Shown: piece by piece, positions 1-8,584 of the stretch
How the letters are laid out: each line of letters opens with the position of its first letter
Position numbering within the stretch: position 1 is the stretch's first letter
Origin: Nemertoderma westbladi
Lineage: Eukaryota; Xenacoelomorpha; Nemertodermatida; Nemertodermatidae
Length of the DNA: 24,793 nt
Direction: 5' to 3'
NCBI GenBank assembly: GCA_032718475.1
Contig: JAUCBJ010006057.1
Span: 1 to 24,793, forward strand
Made by a program: the position numbers and the translations under genes
Notes under the pieces: model-generated
The model's input: only the letters and a program-made list of their open reading frames with translations
What the model was told of the DNA's origin: nothing
Database searches by the model: none

Positions 1-481
1 ATTATATTCATATACACCACCTGGCTTTGCATATTTAACGTGTGATTGGAAATAAGTTCGTTCTACCCTTCCGTGGGTGGTAGATGTCACGGTTATGTAT
101 TGGTGGTTGAGAAGGGTGGGGGGGGGGGGATTAAAAGGGGTGAACACGTACTGTCCCCCTTTCTTTGATTGATTGGTGGTGTGGGTAAATTTCTCAAAAC
201 CTGATTTTGTGATACAGTCGCTTAATTTTAATTTGTATCTCATAACTGGACCTCGTGCTGCGCGAAGGCCCCACGAACGTGTTTATAGACGTGTGTTGGC
301 TCATCAGGATGTAGCTGTATTTGTATCTGTACTATGTGCAGCTGTATTTGGTATGAATTTGTTGAGTATTGATATTTGTTCTGTAATACTGTAGGTGTCC
401 TATGGTCGGTCATACCTGATGCGGACAGCAGGGGATTTACCAGGCCACATATATCTTTGTATATAAGTATTATAGTATGAT
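1..481. other. Non-coding stretch with a poly-G run
   Basis: No gene is recognisable. The only low-complexity feature is a 12-base G run at about 118-129. The short open frames are AT-rich and show no family motif. This stretch lies downstream of the ORF1-like remnant on the minus strand. Confidence 0.5.
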
Positions 482-1003
482 CTATTGATTGTTACCTTTG
501 CTGTTTTGGCATAGCTCTGTTTCCTTGGAGACCCAGACGTTTGGCGGGCGATATCCAGTTTGCATGTAGCATAGTGTGGAAAGTGATAGTGATGAAGTAT
601 TAGGAGGCAAACCTTGGACGTATATGGTCATATGTGCATCTGAGGTGGAATTTGGATAACTTGTGGCTTTTTGTCTGCTTGAATCAGTGGTATGCTGATG
701 GTGAGGGTATGGTGGAGTGTTGTGGGGACTCAGTGATGCTAATTTAGTCTGGGGTGGTGTTGTGAGCAGTGTTTTTCTATAAGTTTTATTTATAGTGTCC
801 TTAGTCCCCTTCTGTTGCTGTTGGGAGACTAATGTGTTAAGAAGCTTTGTTTGTTCCTTTAAGATGTCAATGACAGATCGGTCATCTGGAGTCAGAACTG
901 CGTAGCGGTTGTGTGTGTCAAGTATACAGTTCCAGTCTTCTGTGTTATGTTGTTTCAGTTTGGCAGATTTTACTGGTTGTCTCCATGTTGCTGGGCTAGT
1001 CAA
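482..1003 (-). pseudogene. Retrotransposon ORF1-like remnant, C-terminal part
   Basis: A 173-codon open frame, rich in Gln, Thr, Ser and Pro, with a motif DTHNRYAVLTPDD near residue 30. This kind of motif follows the N-terminal tail in some LINE ORF1 proteins. A Gln-rich stretch QQQQ and a segment IYVQGLPPNTSS near residue 127, weakly like the first strand of an RNA-recognition fold, follow. It ends at a TAG at 482-484. No reverse transcriptase follows downstream on this strand, so the element is broken. The frame just upstream is interrupted by what looks like a 13-bp tandem duplication. Seen: open frame and composition. Inferred: retroelement gag/ORF1 origin. It could also be a lineage-specific protein exon. 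Confidence 0.4.
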
Positions 1004-1053
1004 CCTTCTTGGTCAACCTTCTAGGTCTGAGTACTGACAATGGTGGGTACGTT

Positions 1054-1353
1054 TCAGGTCTTGTTTGTGAGTCTATGGGTAGGCCTACCCTTTAGATTAT
1101 CCATTCTGTCTGTATTCAATTCTATGATATTTTGTGTTGTTTCCCTAATCCAATCAGTTGGATTATTGTCACAGTTCATTGTGGCATATGATTCATGTGG
1201 AGTAAGTGCAGTTGTTTCTACTTCACTGAGGTCTTCGGGTGAGTTGTTTGTACTTTTTTTTATTCTTCCTTTTCTTACTCTTTGCTCTGAAAGGACCCCC
1301 TTGGAAATAAGCTGCAAAGCTTTAGGGGTAATCCTATATGTTATGTTGGACAA
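1054..1353 (-). pseudogene. Retrotransposon ORF1-like remnant, N-terminal part
   Basis: A 99-codon open frame starting MSNITYRITPKALQLIS, followed by a basic stretch (RVRKGRIKKS) and a Thr/Asn-rich tail. It lies immediately upstream of the 482-1003 frame on the same strand but in a different frame. A basic, disordered N-terminus followed by the NRYAVL-type segment is what a LINE or similar ORF1 would look like. I infer that the two were one reading frame, now split by at least two indels. No database family can be assigned by eye. Confidence 0.35.
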
Positions 1354-1693
1354 TACCTTTATACCGGTACATTGTTTGGTGTATTTTTATTGTTTTTTAC
1401 ATAATGTATAAATAAATCTATCTATAGCCTGTTTTTAGTATTAGTCTCCTCGAATGTACAGGGAAGTGAGGTCAGAGATATATTAGTTCGGTTTGAGAGA
1501 TTCTTTGTAGTAATAATTGGTGAATGCGAGTTTTTTTTTTTATAAACATTTAGCTGCCATTATAGTGGGTCGATTATTCCTGAAACCAAACTGATGATAC
1601 GGGAGAACATCGGACCCGTAGATTTTGATCTATTTTCATTTGGACACACTGACAGACTGAAGGCCTAGGCCTACAGTACTATAAGCATAGGTG
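1354..1693. other. Intergenic AT-rich sequence
   Basis: No gene or clear repeat structure. It contains a short AATAAATCTATCTATAG stretch near 1408-1426, which resembles a short-repeat tail of a retroelement, and a T run near 1532. Confidence 0.4.
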
Positions 1694-1920
1694 TATTCAA
1701 TCATTCAGAGTACCAGGTTAATACACCATGAACTGGAATATAGTGTCGTTATTCAGGTACCTGGCTGGACCCCCCCAAATTTTTCTGCAAATCTTTAATG
1801 AGATTGCATGAAATTTGAAACAGATTTAGTTTTATTTTTGGTTTCAATCTTTAGCTACAAGCGTTTGAAAAAGGTGTCTCCGGTGATATTTCACCAGTTA
1901 CACTGCAGTTATCATTGAAA
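1694..1920 (+). repeat. Left terminal inverted repeat
   Basis: It pairs with 2466-2718 plus 5616-5637. Identity is high in blocks, with small indels, notably the C run at 1770-1776 against an 18-base G run at 2658-2675 in the other arm. Confidence 0.8.
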
Positions 1921-2465
1921 CTTATCCTGATTTATTGGTAACAAAAAACATTTCAATTTGGTTGGGAAATAAATAGGCGAGATATGGGCATTCTAATGTT
2001 GCATGCATTTGTTTCATATATGCAGGCCATTTATTCCATTTAATAAATAATACACCATATTCTAGAACATTTCGTTTATCCCATACATAGCTGGGCAACA
2101 TAGTAGAGCAGATTCATGTGTTTTTTTAGGCAGAATCATTCAGGTTGTGATACATGCATGAAATTTGGTACGAACGTTCCTTTTGGGGCAAAACAAGTGC
2201 TAGCCACTTGGAAATCAGACATGGCGGCCTCAAGAACACGTTTCCATGGTAACCAGTACTTAATATGACATTTAAAACCCTTCAACTTTGGTAGAGGATT
2301 CCAAAAAATTATTTACATACATTATGTGCAGTATATGGAAAAATATATGTTGAATATATAATTTTCATATAATTTGTATGTTTCCATGGCAAGTTCAAAT
2401 GTTTTTACATTTCTGGAATCCTTGCATGGTCAGCTTTCTATTGGTACCAACAAACCACGATAGGG
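1921..2465. other. Central non-coding part of the TIR element
   Basis: AT-rich, with no open reading frame of note and no transposase motif in any frame. The element must have relied on a transposase supplied elsewhere, if it was ever mobile. Confidence 0.5.
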
Positions 2466-2718
2466 TTCAAGAATAACTGCAGTGTAACTGGTGAAACAAT
2501 AAACGGAGACACCTTTTTTAAACGCTTGTAGCTAAAGATTGAAAGCAAAAATAAAAATTCTGGCTCACCCACGGAGGAGGAGGGTGGTTAAACTAAGAAA
2601 CTAACTCTGTTTTAAATTTCATGCTATCTCATTAAGATATGTAGAAAAATTGGGGGAGGGGGGGGGGGGGGGGGGTGGTCCAGGTTCCTGAACGACACTA
2701 TATTCCAGGACATGGTGG
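2466..2718 (-). repeat. Right terminal inverted repeat, inner part
   Basis: Inverse of the left arm. It carries a long G run (2658-2675) and a unique purine-rich insertion near 2570-2590. It ends in AGGACATGGTGGT, a 13-mer that recurs exactly at 5604-5616 on the other side of the array. The remaining outer end of this arm is at 5616-5637. Confidence 0.8.
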
Positions 2719-2719
2719 T
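2707..2719 (+). repeat. 13-bp direct repeat, left flank of array (putative target duplication)
   Basis: AGGACATGGTGGT is identical to 5604-5616 and bounds the array precisely. The outer TIR sequence continues directly after the right copy, as expected for a target-site duplication. Confidence 0.8.
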
Positions 2720-2869
2720 TTTTTATTATTGATAGTAACAATGTGTTGGCAAGCTGTATTTTTCGAGGTGTTTGTTATTATACAATTATTATAGGAAGGG
2801 ATCTAGGGGTCTTAACCTCGAATGATAAGTATATTTTACCGAAAATAACTTATCTTTTATTGGCGCAAT
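2719..2869 (-). repeat. Inverted 151-bp partial copy of the array unit
   Basis: It is the exact reverse complement of 3047-3197 within the first unit, separated from it by 177 bp (2870-3046). In RNA the two would form a 151-bp stem with the first hammerhead in the loop. It gives the left end an inverted-repeat look, but the right end of the array (5513-5604) has only the first 92 bp of the matching segment. This is more like a rearranged 5' end of a retro-insertion than a proper transposon TIR. Confidence 0.85.
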
Positions 2870-2896
2870 CTTTCACCTCGAGGTCCCAGGTTCGAA

Positions 2897-2950
2897 TCCG
2901 ACACCACGCTGATGAGACCCAGTAAGGTCGAAACGCGTACGTGGTTTGGA
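2897..2950 (+). ncRNA. Type I hammerhead ribozyme, copy 1
   Basis: The conserved core is CTGATGA (2909-2915) and GAAA (2930-2933). Stem II is GACC 2916-2919 paired with GGTC 2926-2929, closed by the loop CAGTAA. Stem I is ACCACG 2903-2908 paired with CGTGGT 2940-2945. It is extended after a 3x2 internal loop by TCC 2897-2899 with GGA 2948-2950, the usual type I shape with an internal loop able to contact loop II. Stem III is minimal: A2933-T2938 and C2934-G2937, with cleavage expected 3' of A2939 in a GUA triplet. A two-base loop is too tight for a stable monomer, but ACGCGT is palindromic, so two copies can pair as a dimeric hammerhead. Self-cleavage of a multimeric transcript would release 411-nt RNAs. 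Confidence 0.88.
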
Positions 2951-3257
2951 GAGATATGAGATATTAATTTCAAGAAAAAATACGCGATTCCTAAATTTGT
3001 ACACTACCCGGTTAAAAAGTACGCATGTGATGGGATTAGTCCTACAATTGCGCCAATAAAAGATAAGTTATTTTCGGTAAAATATACTTATCATTCGAGG
3101 TTAAGACCCCTAGATCCCTTCCTATAATAATTGTATAATAACAAACACCTCGAAAAATACAGCTTGCCAACACATTGTTACTATCAATAATAAAAAATCA
3201 GGGGCTAATAAAATGGCAGCTGGCTTTGAAATTAATACTCCATATCTCAAGAACCTG

Positions 3258-3310
3258 TGGCCTAGTGGTTGTAGTCTCGGCTTTCACCTCGAGGTCCCAG
3301 GTTCGAATCC
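3258..3310 (+). promoter_or_regulatory. tRNA-like internal Pol III promoter (A and B boxes)
   Basis: A box TGGCCTAGTGG (3258-3268) and B box GGTTCGAATCC (3300-3310) lie 42 bp apart start to start, as in a tRNA gene. The sequence between them (CTCGGCTTTCACCTCGAGG) resembles a tRNA-Glu anticodon arm with TTC, but the acceptor ends do not pair, so this is a tRNA-derived promoter rather than a tRNA gene. It repeats with A boxes at 3669, 4080, 4491, 4902 and 5313; unit 1 keeps only its B box (2889). The last three bases of the B box are also the outer strand of hammerhead stem I. The first TTTT downstream (in TTATTTTCGG) would be a possible Pol III stop, ~180 nt past the B box. Confidence 0.75.
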
Positions 3311-3361
3311 GACACCACGCTGATGAGACCCAGTAAGGTCGAAACGCGTACGTGGTTTGGA
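3308..3361 (+). ncRNA. Type I hammerhead ribozyme, copy 2
   Basis: Identical to copy 1 in core and all stems, 411 bp downstream. Cleavage is expected after position 3350. This is the first copy with a complete upstream A box and B box. Confidence 0.88.
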
Positions 3362-3718
3362 GAGATATGAGATATTAATTTCAAGAAAAAATACGCGATT
3401 CCTAAATTTGTACACTACCCGGTTAAAAAGTACGCATGTGATGGGATTAGTCCTACAATTGCGCCAATAAAAGATAAGTTATTTTCGGTAAAATATACTT
3501 ATCATTCGAGGTTAAGACCCCTAGATCCCTTCCTATAATAATTGTATAATAACAAACACCTCGAAAAATACAGCTTGCCAACACATTGTTACTATCAATA
3601 ATAAAAAATCAGGGGCTAATAAAATGGCAGCTGGCTTTGAAATTAATACTCCATATCTCAAGAACCTGTGGCCTAGTGGTTGTAGTCTCGGCTTTCACCT
3701 CGAGGTCCCAGGTTCGAA

Positions 3719-3772
3719 TCCGACACCACGCTGATGAGACCCAGTAAGGTCGAAACGCGTACGTGGTTTGGA
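3719..3772 (+). ncRNA. Type I hammerhead ribozyme, copy 3
   Basis: Same core, stems and cleavage triplet. The one substitution of this unit (3807) lies outside the ribozyme. Confidence 0.88.
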
Positions 3773-4129
3773 GAGATATGAGATATTAATTTCAAGAAAA
3801 AATACGTGATTCCTAAATTTGTACACTACCCGGTTAAAAAGTACGCATGTGATGGGATTAGTCCTACAATTGCGCCAATAAAAGATAAGTTATTTTCGGT
3901 AAAATATACTTATCATTCGAGGTTAAGACCCCTAGATCCCTTCCTATAATAATTGTATAATAACAAACACCTCGAAAAATACAGCTTGCCAACACATTGT
4001 TACTATCAATAATAAAAAATCAGGGGCTAATAAAATGGCAGCTGGCTTTGAAATTAATACTCCATATCTCAAGAACCTGTGGCCTAGTGGTTGTAGTCTC
4101 GGCTTTCACCTCGAGGTCCCAGGTTCGAA

Positions 4130-4183
4130 TCCGACACCACGCTGATGAGACCCAGTAAGGTCGAAACGCGTACGTGGTTTGGA
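4130..4183 (+). ncRNA. Type I hammerhead ribozyme, copy 4
   Basis: Same core, stems and cleavage triplet, with exact 411-bp spacing from copy 3. Confidence 0.88.
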
Positions 4184-4540
4184 GAGATATGAGATATTAA
4201 TTTCAAGAAAAAATACGCGATTCCTAAATTTGTACACTACCCGGTTAAAAAGTACGCATGTGATGGGATTAGTCCTACAATTGCGCCAATAAAAGATAAG
4301 TTATTTTCGGTAAAATATACTTATCATTCGAGGTTAAGACCCCTAGATCCCTTCCTATAATAATTGTATAATAACAAACACCTCGAAAAATACAGCTTGC
4401 CAACACATTGTTACTATCAATAATAAAAAATCAGGGGCTAATAAAATGGCAGCTGGCTTTGAAATTAATACTCCATATCTCAAGAACCTGTGGCCTAGTG
4501 GTTGTAGTCTCGGCTTTCACCTCGAGGTCCCAGGTTCGAA

Positions 4541-4594
4541 TCCGACACCACGCTGATGAGACCCAGTAAGGTCGAAACGCGTACGTGGTTTGGA
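4541..4594 (+). ncRNA. Type I hammerhead ribozyme, copy 5
   Basis: Same core, stems and cleavage triplet. The unit has one substitution further downstream at 4761, outside the ribozyme. Confidence 0.88.
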
Positions 4595-4951
4595 GAGATA
4601 TGAGATATTAATTTCAAGAAAAAATACGCGATTCCTAAATTTGTACACTACCCGGTTAAAAAGTACGCATGTGATGGGATTAGTCCTACAATTGCGCCAA
4701 TAAAAGATAAGTTATTTTCGGTAAAATATACTTATCATTCGAGGTTAAGACCCCTAGATCTCTTCCTATAATAATTGTATAATAACAAACACCTCGAAAA
4801 ATACAGCTTGCCAACACATTGTTACTATCAATAATAAAAAATCAGGGGCTAATAAAATGGCAGCTGGCTTTGAAATTAATACTCCATATCTCAAGAACCT
4901 GTGGCCTAGTGGTTGTAGTCTCGGCTTTCACCTCGAGGTCCCAGGTTCGAA

Positions 4952-5005
4952 TCCGACACCACGCTGATGAGACCCAGTAAGGTCGAAACGCGTACGTGGT
5001 TTGGA
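4952..5005 (+). ncRNA. Type I hammerhead ribozyme, copy 6
   Basis: Same core, stems and cleavage triplet, with exact 411-bp spacing. Confidence 0.88.
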
Positions 5006-5362
5006 GAGATATGAGATATTAATTTCAAGAAAAAATACGCGATTCCTAAATTTGTACACTACCCGGTTAAAAAGTACGCATGTGATGGGATTAGTCCTAC
5101 AATTGCGCCAATAAAAGATAAGTTATTTTCGGTAAAATATACTTATCATTCGAGGTTAAGACCCCTAGATCCCTTCCTATAATAATTGTATAATAACAAA
5201 CACCTCGAAAAATACAGCTTGCCAACACATTGTTACTATCAATAATAAAAAATCAGGGGCTAATAAAATGGCAGCTGGCTTTGAAATTAATACTCCATAT
5301 CTCAAGAACCTGTGGCCTAGTGGTTGTAGTCTCGGCTTTCACCTCGAGGTCCCAGGTTCGAA

Positions 5363-5416
5363 TCCGACACCACGCTGATGAGACCCAGTAAGGTCGAAAC
5401 GCGTACGTGGTTTGGA
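5363..5416 (+). ncRNA. Type I hammerhead ribozyme, copy 7
   Basis: Same core, stems and cleavage triplet. It lies in the last, incomplete unit of the array, which ends at 5604 before a further ribozyme could begin. Confidence 0.88.
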
Positions 5417-5603
5417 GAGATATGAGATATTAATTTCAAGAAAAAATACGCGATTCCTAAATTTGTACACTACCCGGTTAAAAAGTACGCATGTGATGGG
5501 ATTAGTCCTACAATTGCGCCAATAAAAGATAAGTTATTTTCGGTAAAATATACTTATCATTCGAGGTTAAGACCCCTAGATCCCTTCCTATAATAATTGT
5601 ATA

Positions 5604-5616
5604 AGGACATGGTGGT
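5604..5616 (+). repeat. 13-bp direct repeat, right flank of array (putative target duplication)
   Basis: The second copy of AGGACATGGTGGT. Its first base is shared with the truncated last unit. It is followed by the outer end of the older TIR element. Confidence 0.8.
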
Positions 5617-5637
5617 GGTACTCTGAATGATTGAATA

Positions 5638-6204
5638 GGTATTTTACAATAGGAATTAGATTTTACAATAGGAATAGGAATTTTACAGTAGGCCTAGGCC
5701 TTCAGTGTTCATTTTTTAATCTACAGTAGGCCTACTTTATACATATTGTATAAACACCCCACAGCACTGTATTGTTCAAAGAACACATAACGTCTTAATA
5801 TCCTGTTACTGTATTTGTAGTGATTATTAGCAACTCCGTACCGGTATAATTAAGGGTTGTTATTGTAAAATAATAATCTACAGTGTGAGCAAATCACACA
5901 GGAAACATTGTTAATTAGACGCCTCTTCAGCGTGTGTAGAGGTCTGATTAATTTATTATCTTTACAAGAAAGCAAAAGATGGTATCACAACAGGCTTACA
6001 TTTAATTTTAATGCATGTATGAAAAATTCTGATTAGATTCTTTGTTTGTATAATATTATACTGTACCTCCTACTCGGCTGAGTTACGTTATTTGATCCTA
6101 GCTTCTTTCTCTTCTTCTTTTGGCATGTGGATATATTATATATATTAAAAATGAAATGCCGGCTTGTCAATAAAATTGCTCCGCCATAACACCTATGGCT
6201 TTCT
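5638..6204. other. Intergenic AT-rich sequence
   Basis: No gene is seen. Near 5640-5690 a short word TTTTACAATAGGAA is repeated imperfectly two or three times. AGGCCTA words are frequent. Confidence 0.5.
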
Positions 6205-6426
6205 CGATATTTTTCAACACTCGATATTTTTACTCTCGATATTTTTATTCTCGATATTATTTTTCAACTCTCGATATATTTACTCTCAATATTTTTCAAC
6301 ACTCGACATTTTTACTCTCGATATTTATCAACACTCGATCTTTTTACTCTCGATATTTTTACACTCGATATTTTTTAACACTCGATCTTTTTACTCTCGA
6401 TATTTTTACTCTCGATATTCGATATT
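6205..6426 (+). repeat. AT-rich degenerate tandem repeat
   Basis: About a dozen imperfect copies of a unit like ACTCTCGATATTTTT, some lengthened to TTTTTCAACACTCGATA. It abuts the 36-bp minisatellite at about 6427. The open frames through it are low-complexity and not genes. Confidence 0.85.
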
Positions 6427-7120
6427 CCTACCTTCGGGTAGCAGATAGGAGTAGCGCCCACCCCTACCCTCAGGTAGCAGATAGGAGTAGCGCCCACCCC
6501 TACCCTCGGGTAGCAGATAGGAGTAGCGCCCACCCCTACCCTCGGGTAGCAGATAGGAGTAGCGCCCACCCCTACCCTCAGTAGCAGATGGGAGTAATGC
6601 GCACTCCTACCCTCGGGTAGCAGATAGGATTAGCGCGCACTCCTACCCTCGGGTAGCAGATAGGAGTAGCGCCCATCCCTTCCCTCAGTAGCAGATGGGA
6701 GTAGCGCGCACTCCTACCCTCGGGTAGCAGATAGGAGTAGCGCGCACTCCTACCCTCGGGTAGCAGATAGGAGTAGCGCCTACCCCTACCCTCGGGTAGC
6801 AGATAGGAGTAGCGCCTACCCCTACCCTCAGTAGCAGATAGGAGTATCGCCCACCCTTACCCTCGGGTAGCAGATAGGAGTAGCGCCCACCCCTACCCTC
6901 GGGTAGCAGATAGGAGTAGCGCCCACCCCTACCCTCAGTAGCAGATGGGAGTAATGCGCACTCCTACCCTCGGGTAGCAGATAGGATTAGCGCGCACTCC
7001 TACCCTCGGGTAGCAGATAGGAGTATCGCCCACCCCTACCCTCGGGTAGCAGATAGGAGTAGCGCCCACGCCTACCCTCGGGTAGCAGATAGGAGTATCG
7101 CCCACCCCTACCTCGGTTAG
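6427..7120 (+). repeat. 36-bp GC-rich minisatellite with higher-order structure
   Basis: About 19 copies of a 36-bp unit that starts TACCCTCGGGTAGCAGATAG and ends in a CGCCCACCCC-type segment. Variants end in GCGCACTCC, and some units have lost two to three bases (CTCAGTAGCAG). A block of variant units near 6579-6650 recurs near 6936-7008, 357 bp later, showing higher-order duplication. Because 36 is a multiple of three, open frames run through it on both strands with a 12-residue period; these are artefacts. Each unit contains CCCTCGGGTAG, partly self-complementary. There are no unique spacers, so it is not a CRISPR array. Confidence 0.9.
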
Positions 7121-8584
7121 CAGATATCGAAAGAGGAGCCTTCGGGTCGCCTCCGGCTTCGACCAACTGCTCCCTTTTGCTTGCTTCAATACAACGACGC
7201 AAACACACTGTAGCCTTGCAAACTTCGTGATTTATACTTGTGTTGTTATAAATATTTATATGCTGCAATGGAATCGACGCTTACAAAATTCCCTCTTAGC
7301 GAATATAGTTTTCTACAGCTGTACGTACATCGTTTAGGGGATAATAACAATATCGATTCACTTTAAACATTAGCAGTAAATGAGTTGCTTATACCACCTA
7401 CAGTAGCACATACAGATATAAATTACCTCACTTTAAGAACATATTAAAACAATTACGTCAACTGTATCTCGAATGCCACTCTAATTGATGGGTTTCTCGG
7501 TAGAAATAATATTAAATATGACGTCTTGTTAAAATCTCAATTTCTATAAAAGCTACGTATAAATTATTCATTTGGTAATACATCAAGAGTTAGAAGCTAC
7601 AGATAGGTAAGCCTACATATTTTTTTAGCATTGATGTCAAAAACACCACATAAAGTGTTACAAACGTAAAGTTTTAAGAAGAAATAAGCTAACAGCTTAA
7701 CATAGTATTTCTAAACAAAATACGTGTTTTTCCTTTCCAGTTTTTTAATTGACGATCCTATCGGATAACAAGATAATTACGTTAAGTTTTTATTTTCCTT
7801 CTACAGTAAGTGTCAGTTGTTCAAGCGAACTATGTATTACGCCCCGGCATAAGAGCTGGCTACTTTCCTTAATTTATGAGCTAAACGTTTGCAGCTCGTT
7901 GGCCTTCGCAAACTGTTTTACTCTAGAGACCATCTCTGGAAACATTTTAGGCACCTATGGCGCCGGGTTAATTTCAATAGAACCCAGAATAACGAGCTTA
8001 GATCTGGATTTGTCCCTTGACAGTGCGCTGTTCAATTACTTTGGGTTATATCGGCTTCACAACCAAATTAAAGCTTATTTAGCTAAGAGGCTCACAATAA
8101 TATTACTGAATTAATCTAGTTTTCACACTACCATTCTACAGTAATTTAATTGTTATCAACGTTTCTGAAATATCCAGAGCGGTTAAAACAGATACAAAGT
8201 TGCAGTCTTTGAAAAAAGAAAAATTTTAGTTGGAAAATTCAATAACCAGAATAACTAACAACATTTAGGCCTACAACAGTATATGTAATATAATGTACTG
8301 TCATATACAGTATAACATTTACTGTAATAATATATCGACAAGGATAACAGATTTCTGTATTTCATTTTTGATAACTCTTCAATTTATCCTTCTAAGTGCC
8401 AAAATTGGCTCCATGGTTCCACTACCTTACCAAAACCCGTTTTGGTTCCCACGCAGCAGTCTCTCAACAGGATCCCTGAAGCGATTTAATGGCATTTTAT
8501 TGTATACTGTAGCTTTGCAGCAATCGAGATTGATGAGATTCCACGAAAAGATCAATAGAGTGTGACAATGAGACTCAGAATTTG
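7121..8584. other. Non-coding stretch, no gene recognised
   Basis: A 121-codon open frame on the plus strand at 7749-8114 has no recognisable motif and a composition like its surroundings. Nothing else stands out. TAGGCCTA words and AT-rich spacer dominate. Confidence 0.4.

Larger units (their letters stand above)
2719..5604 (+). mobile_element. Retrozyme-like tandem array, 411-bp units with hammerhead ribozymes
   Basis: From 2870 to 5604 the sequence is a head-to-tail array of a 411-bp unit, about 6.7 copies. The B-box word GGTTCGAATCC recurs at 2889, 3300, 3711, 4122, 4533, 4944 and 5355, exactly 411 apart. I see only two substitutions between copies (3807 and 4761), so amplification is recent. 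Each unit holds in order a tRNA-like promoter (A and B boxes), a type I hammerhead ribozyme, and ~280 bp of non-coding sequence. The first unit lacks its A box; instead the array begins with a 151-bp inverted copy (2719-2869) of the unit segment 3047-3197. The last unit stops mid-unit. The array is flanked by a 13-bp direct repeat (2707-2719 and 5604-5616). There is no protein-coding capacity. Known: animal retrozymes and schistosome Sm-alpha elements combine hammerheads with small non-autonomous repeats, and retrozymes are thought to be moved by Penelope-like elements. Inferred: this is one, made by copying of multimeric or circular RNA. Confidence 0.85.
1694..5637. mobile_element. Old ~1 kb terminal-inverted-repeat element, interrupted by the hammerhead array
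   Basis: The left arm at 1694-1920 and the right arm at 2466-2718 are inverted copies of each other: both carry GGAATATAGTGTCG, CAATCTTTAGCTACAAGCG, AAAGGTGTCTCCG and CACCAGTTACACTGCAGTTA in opposite orientation. The outermost ~22 bp of the right arm (TGGTACTCTGAATGATTGAA) are found only at 5616-5637, beyond the tandem array, and match the inverse of 1694-1715. The array therefore split the right arm. Removing it leaves a ~1.05 kb element with ~0.23 kb inverted ends and no coding capacity, that is, a MITE- or foldback-like DNA transposon. The motif ATAGGT lies at both outer edges and may be part of a target duplication. The arms differ by substitutions, a G run and a 25-bp insertion, so the element is old. 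Confidence 0.8.

Noticed and set aside
1040-1411. 123-codon hydrophobic plus-strand open frame
   Set aside because: It is antisense to the more plausible ORF1-like frames; its hydrophobicity reflects the T-rich strand.
2743-5604. True tRNA gene cluster in the 411-bp array
   Set aside because: A and B boxes are present, but the acceptor ends do not pair and the D and T arms are imperfect. It is a tRNA-derived promoter.
6427-7120. Regular repeats that might be a CRISPR array or a repeat protein
   Set aside because: Units are contiguous with no unique spacers, and the 12-residue periodic frames arise on both strands simply because the unit is 36 bp.
7749-8114. 121-codon plus-strand open frame
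   Set aside because: No motif, no splice context, and composition like flanking DNA.
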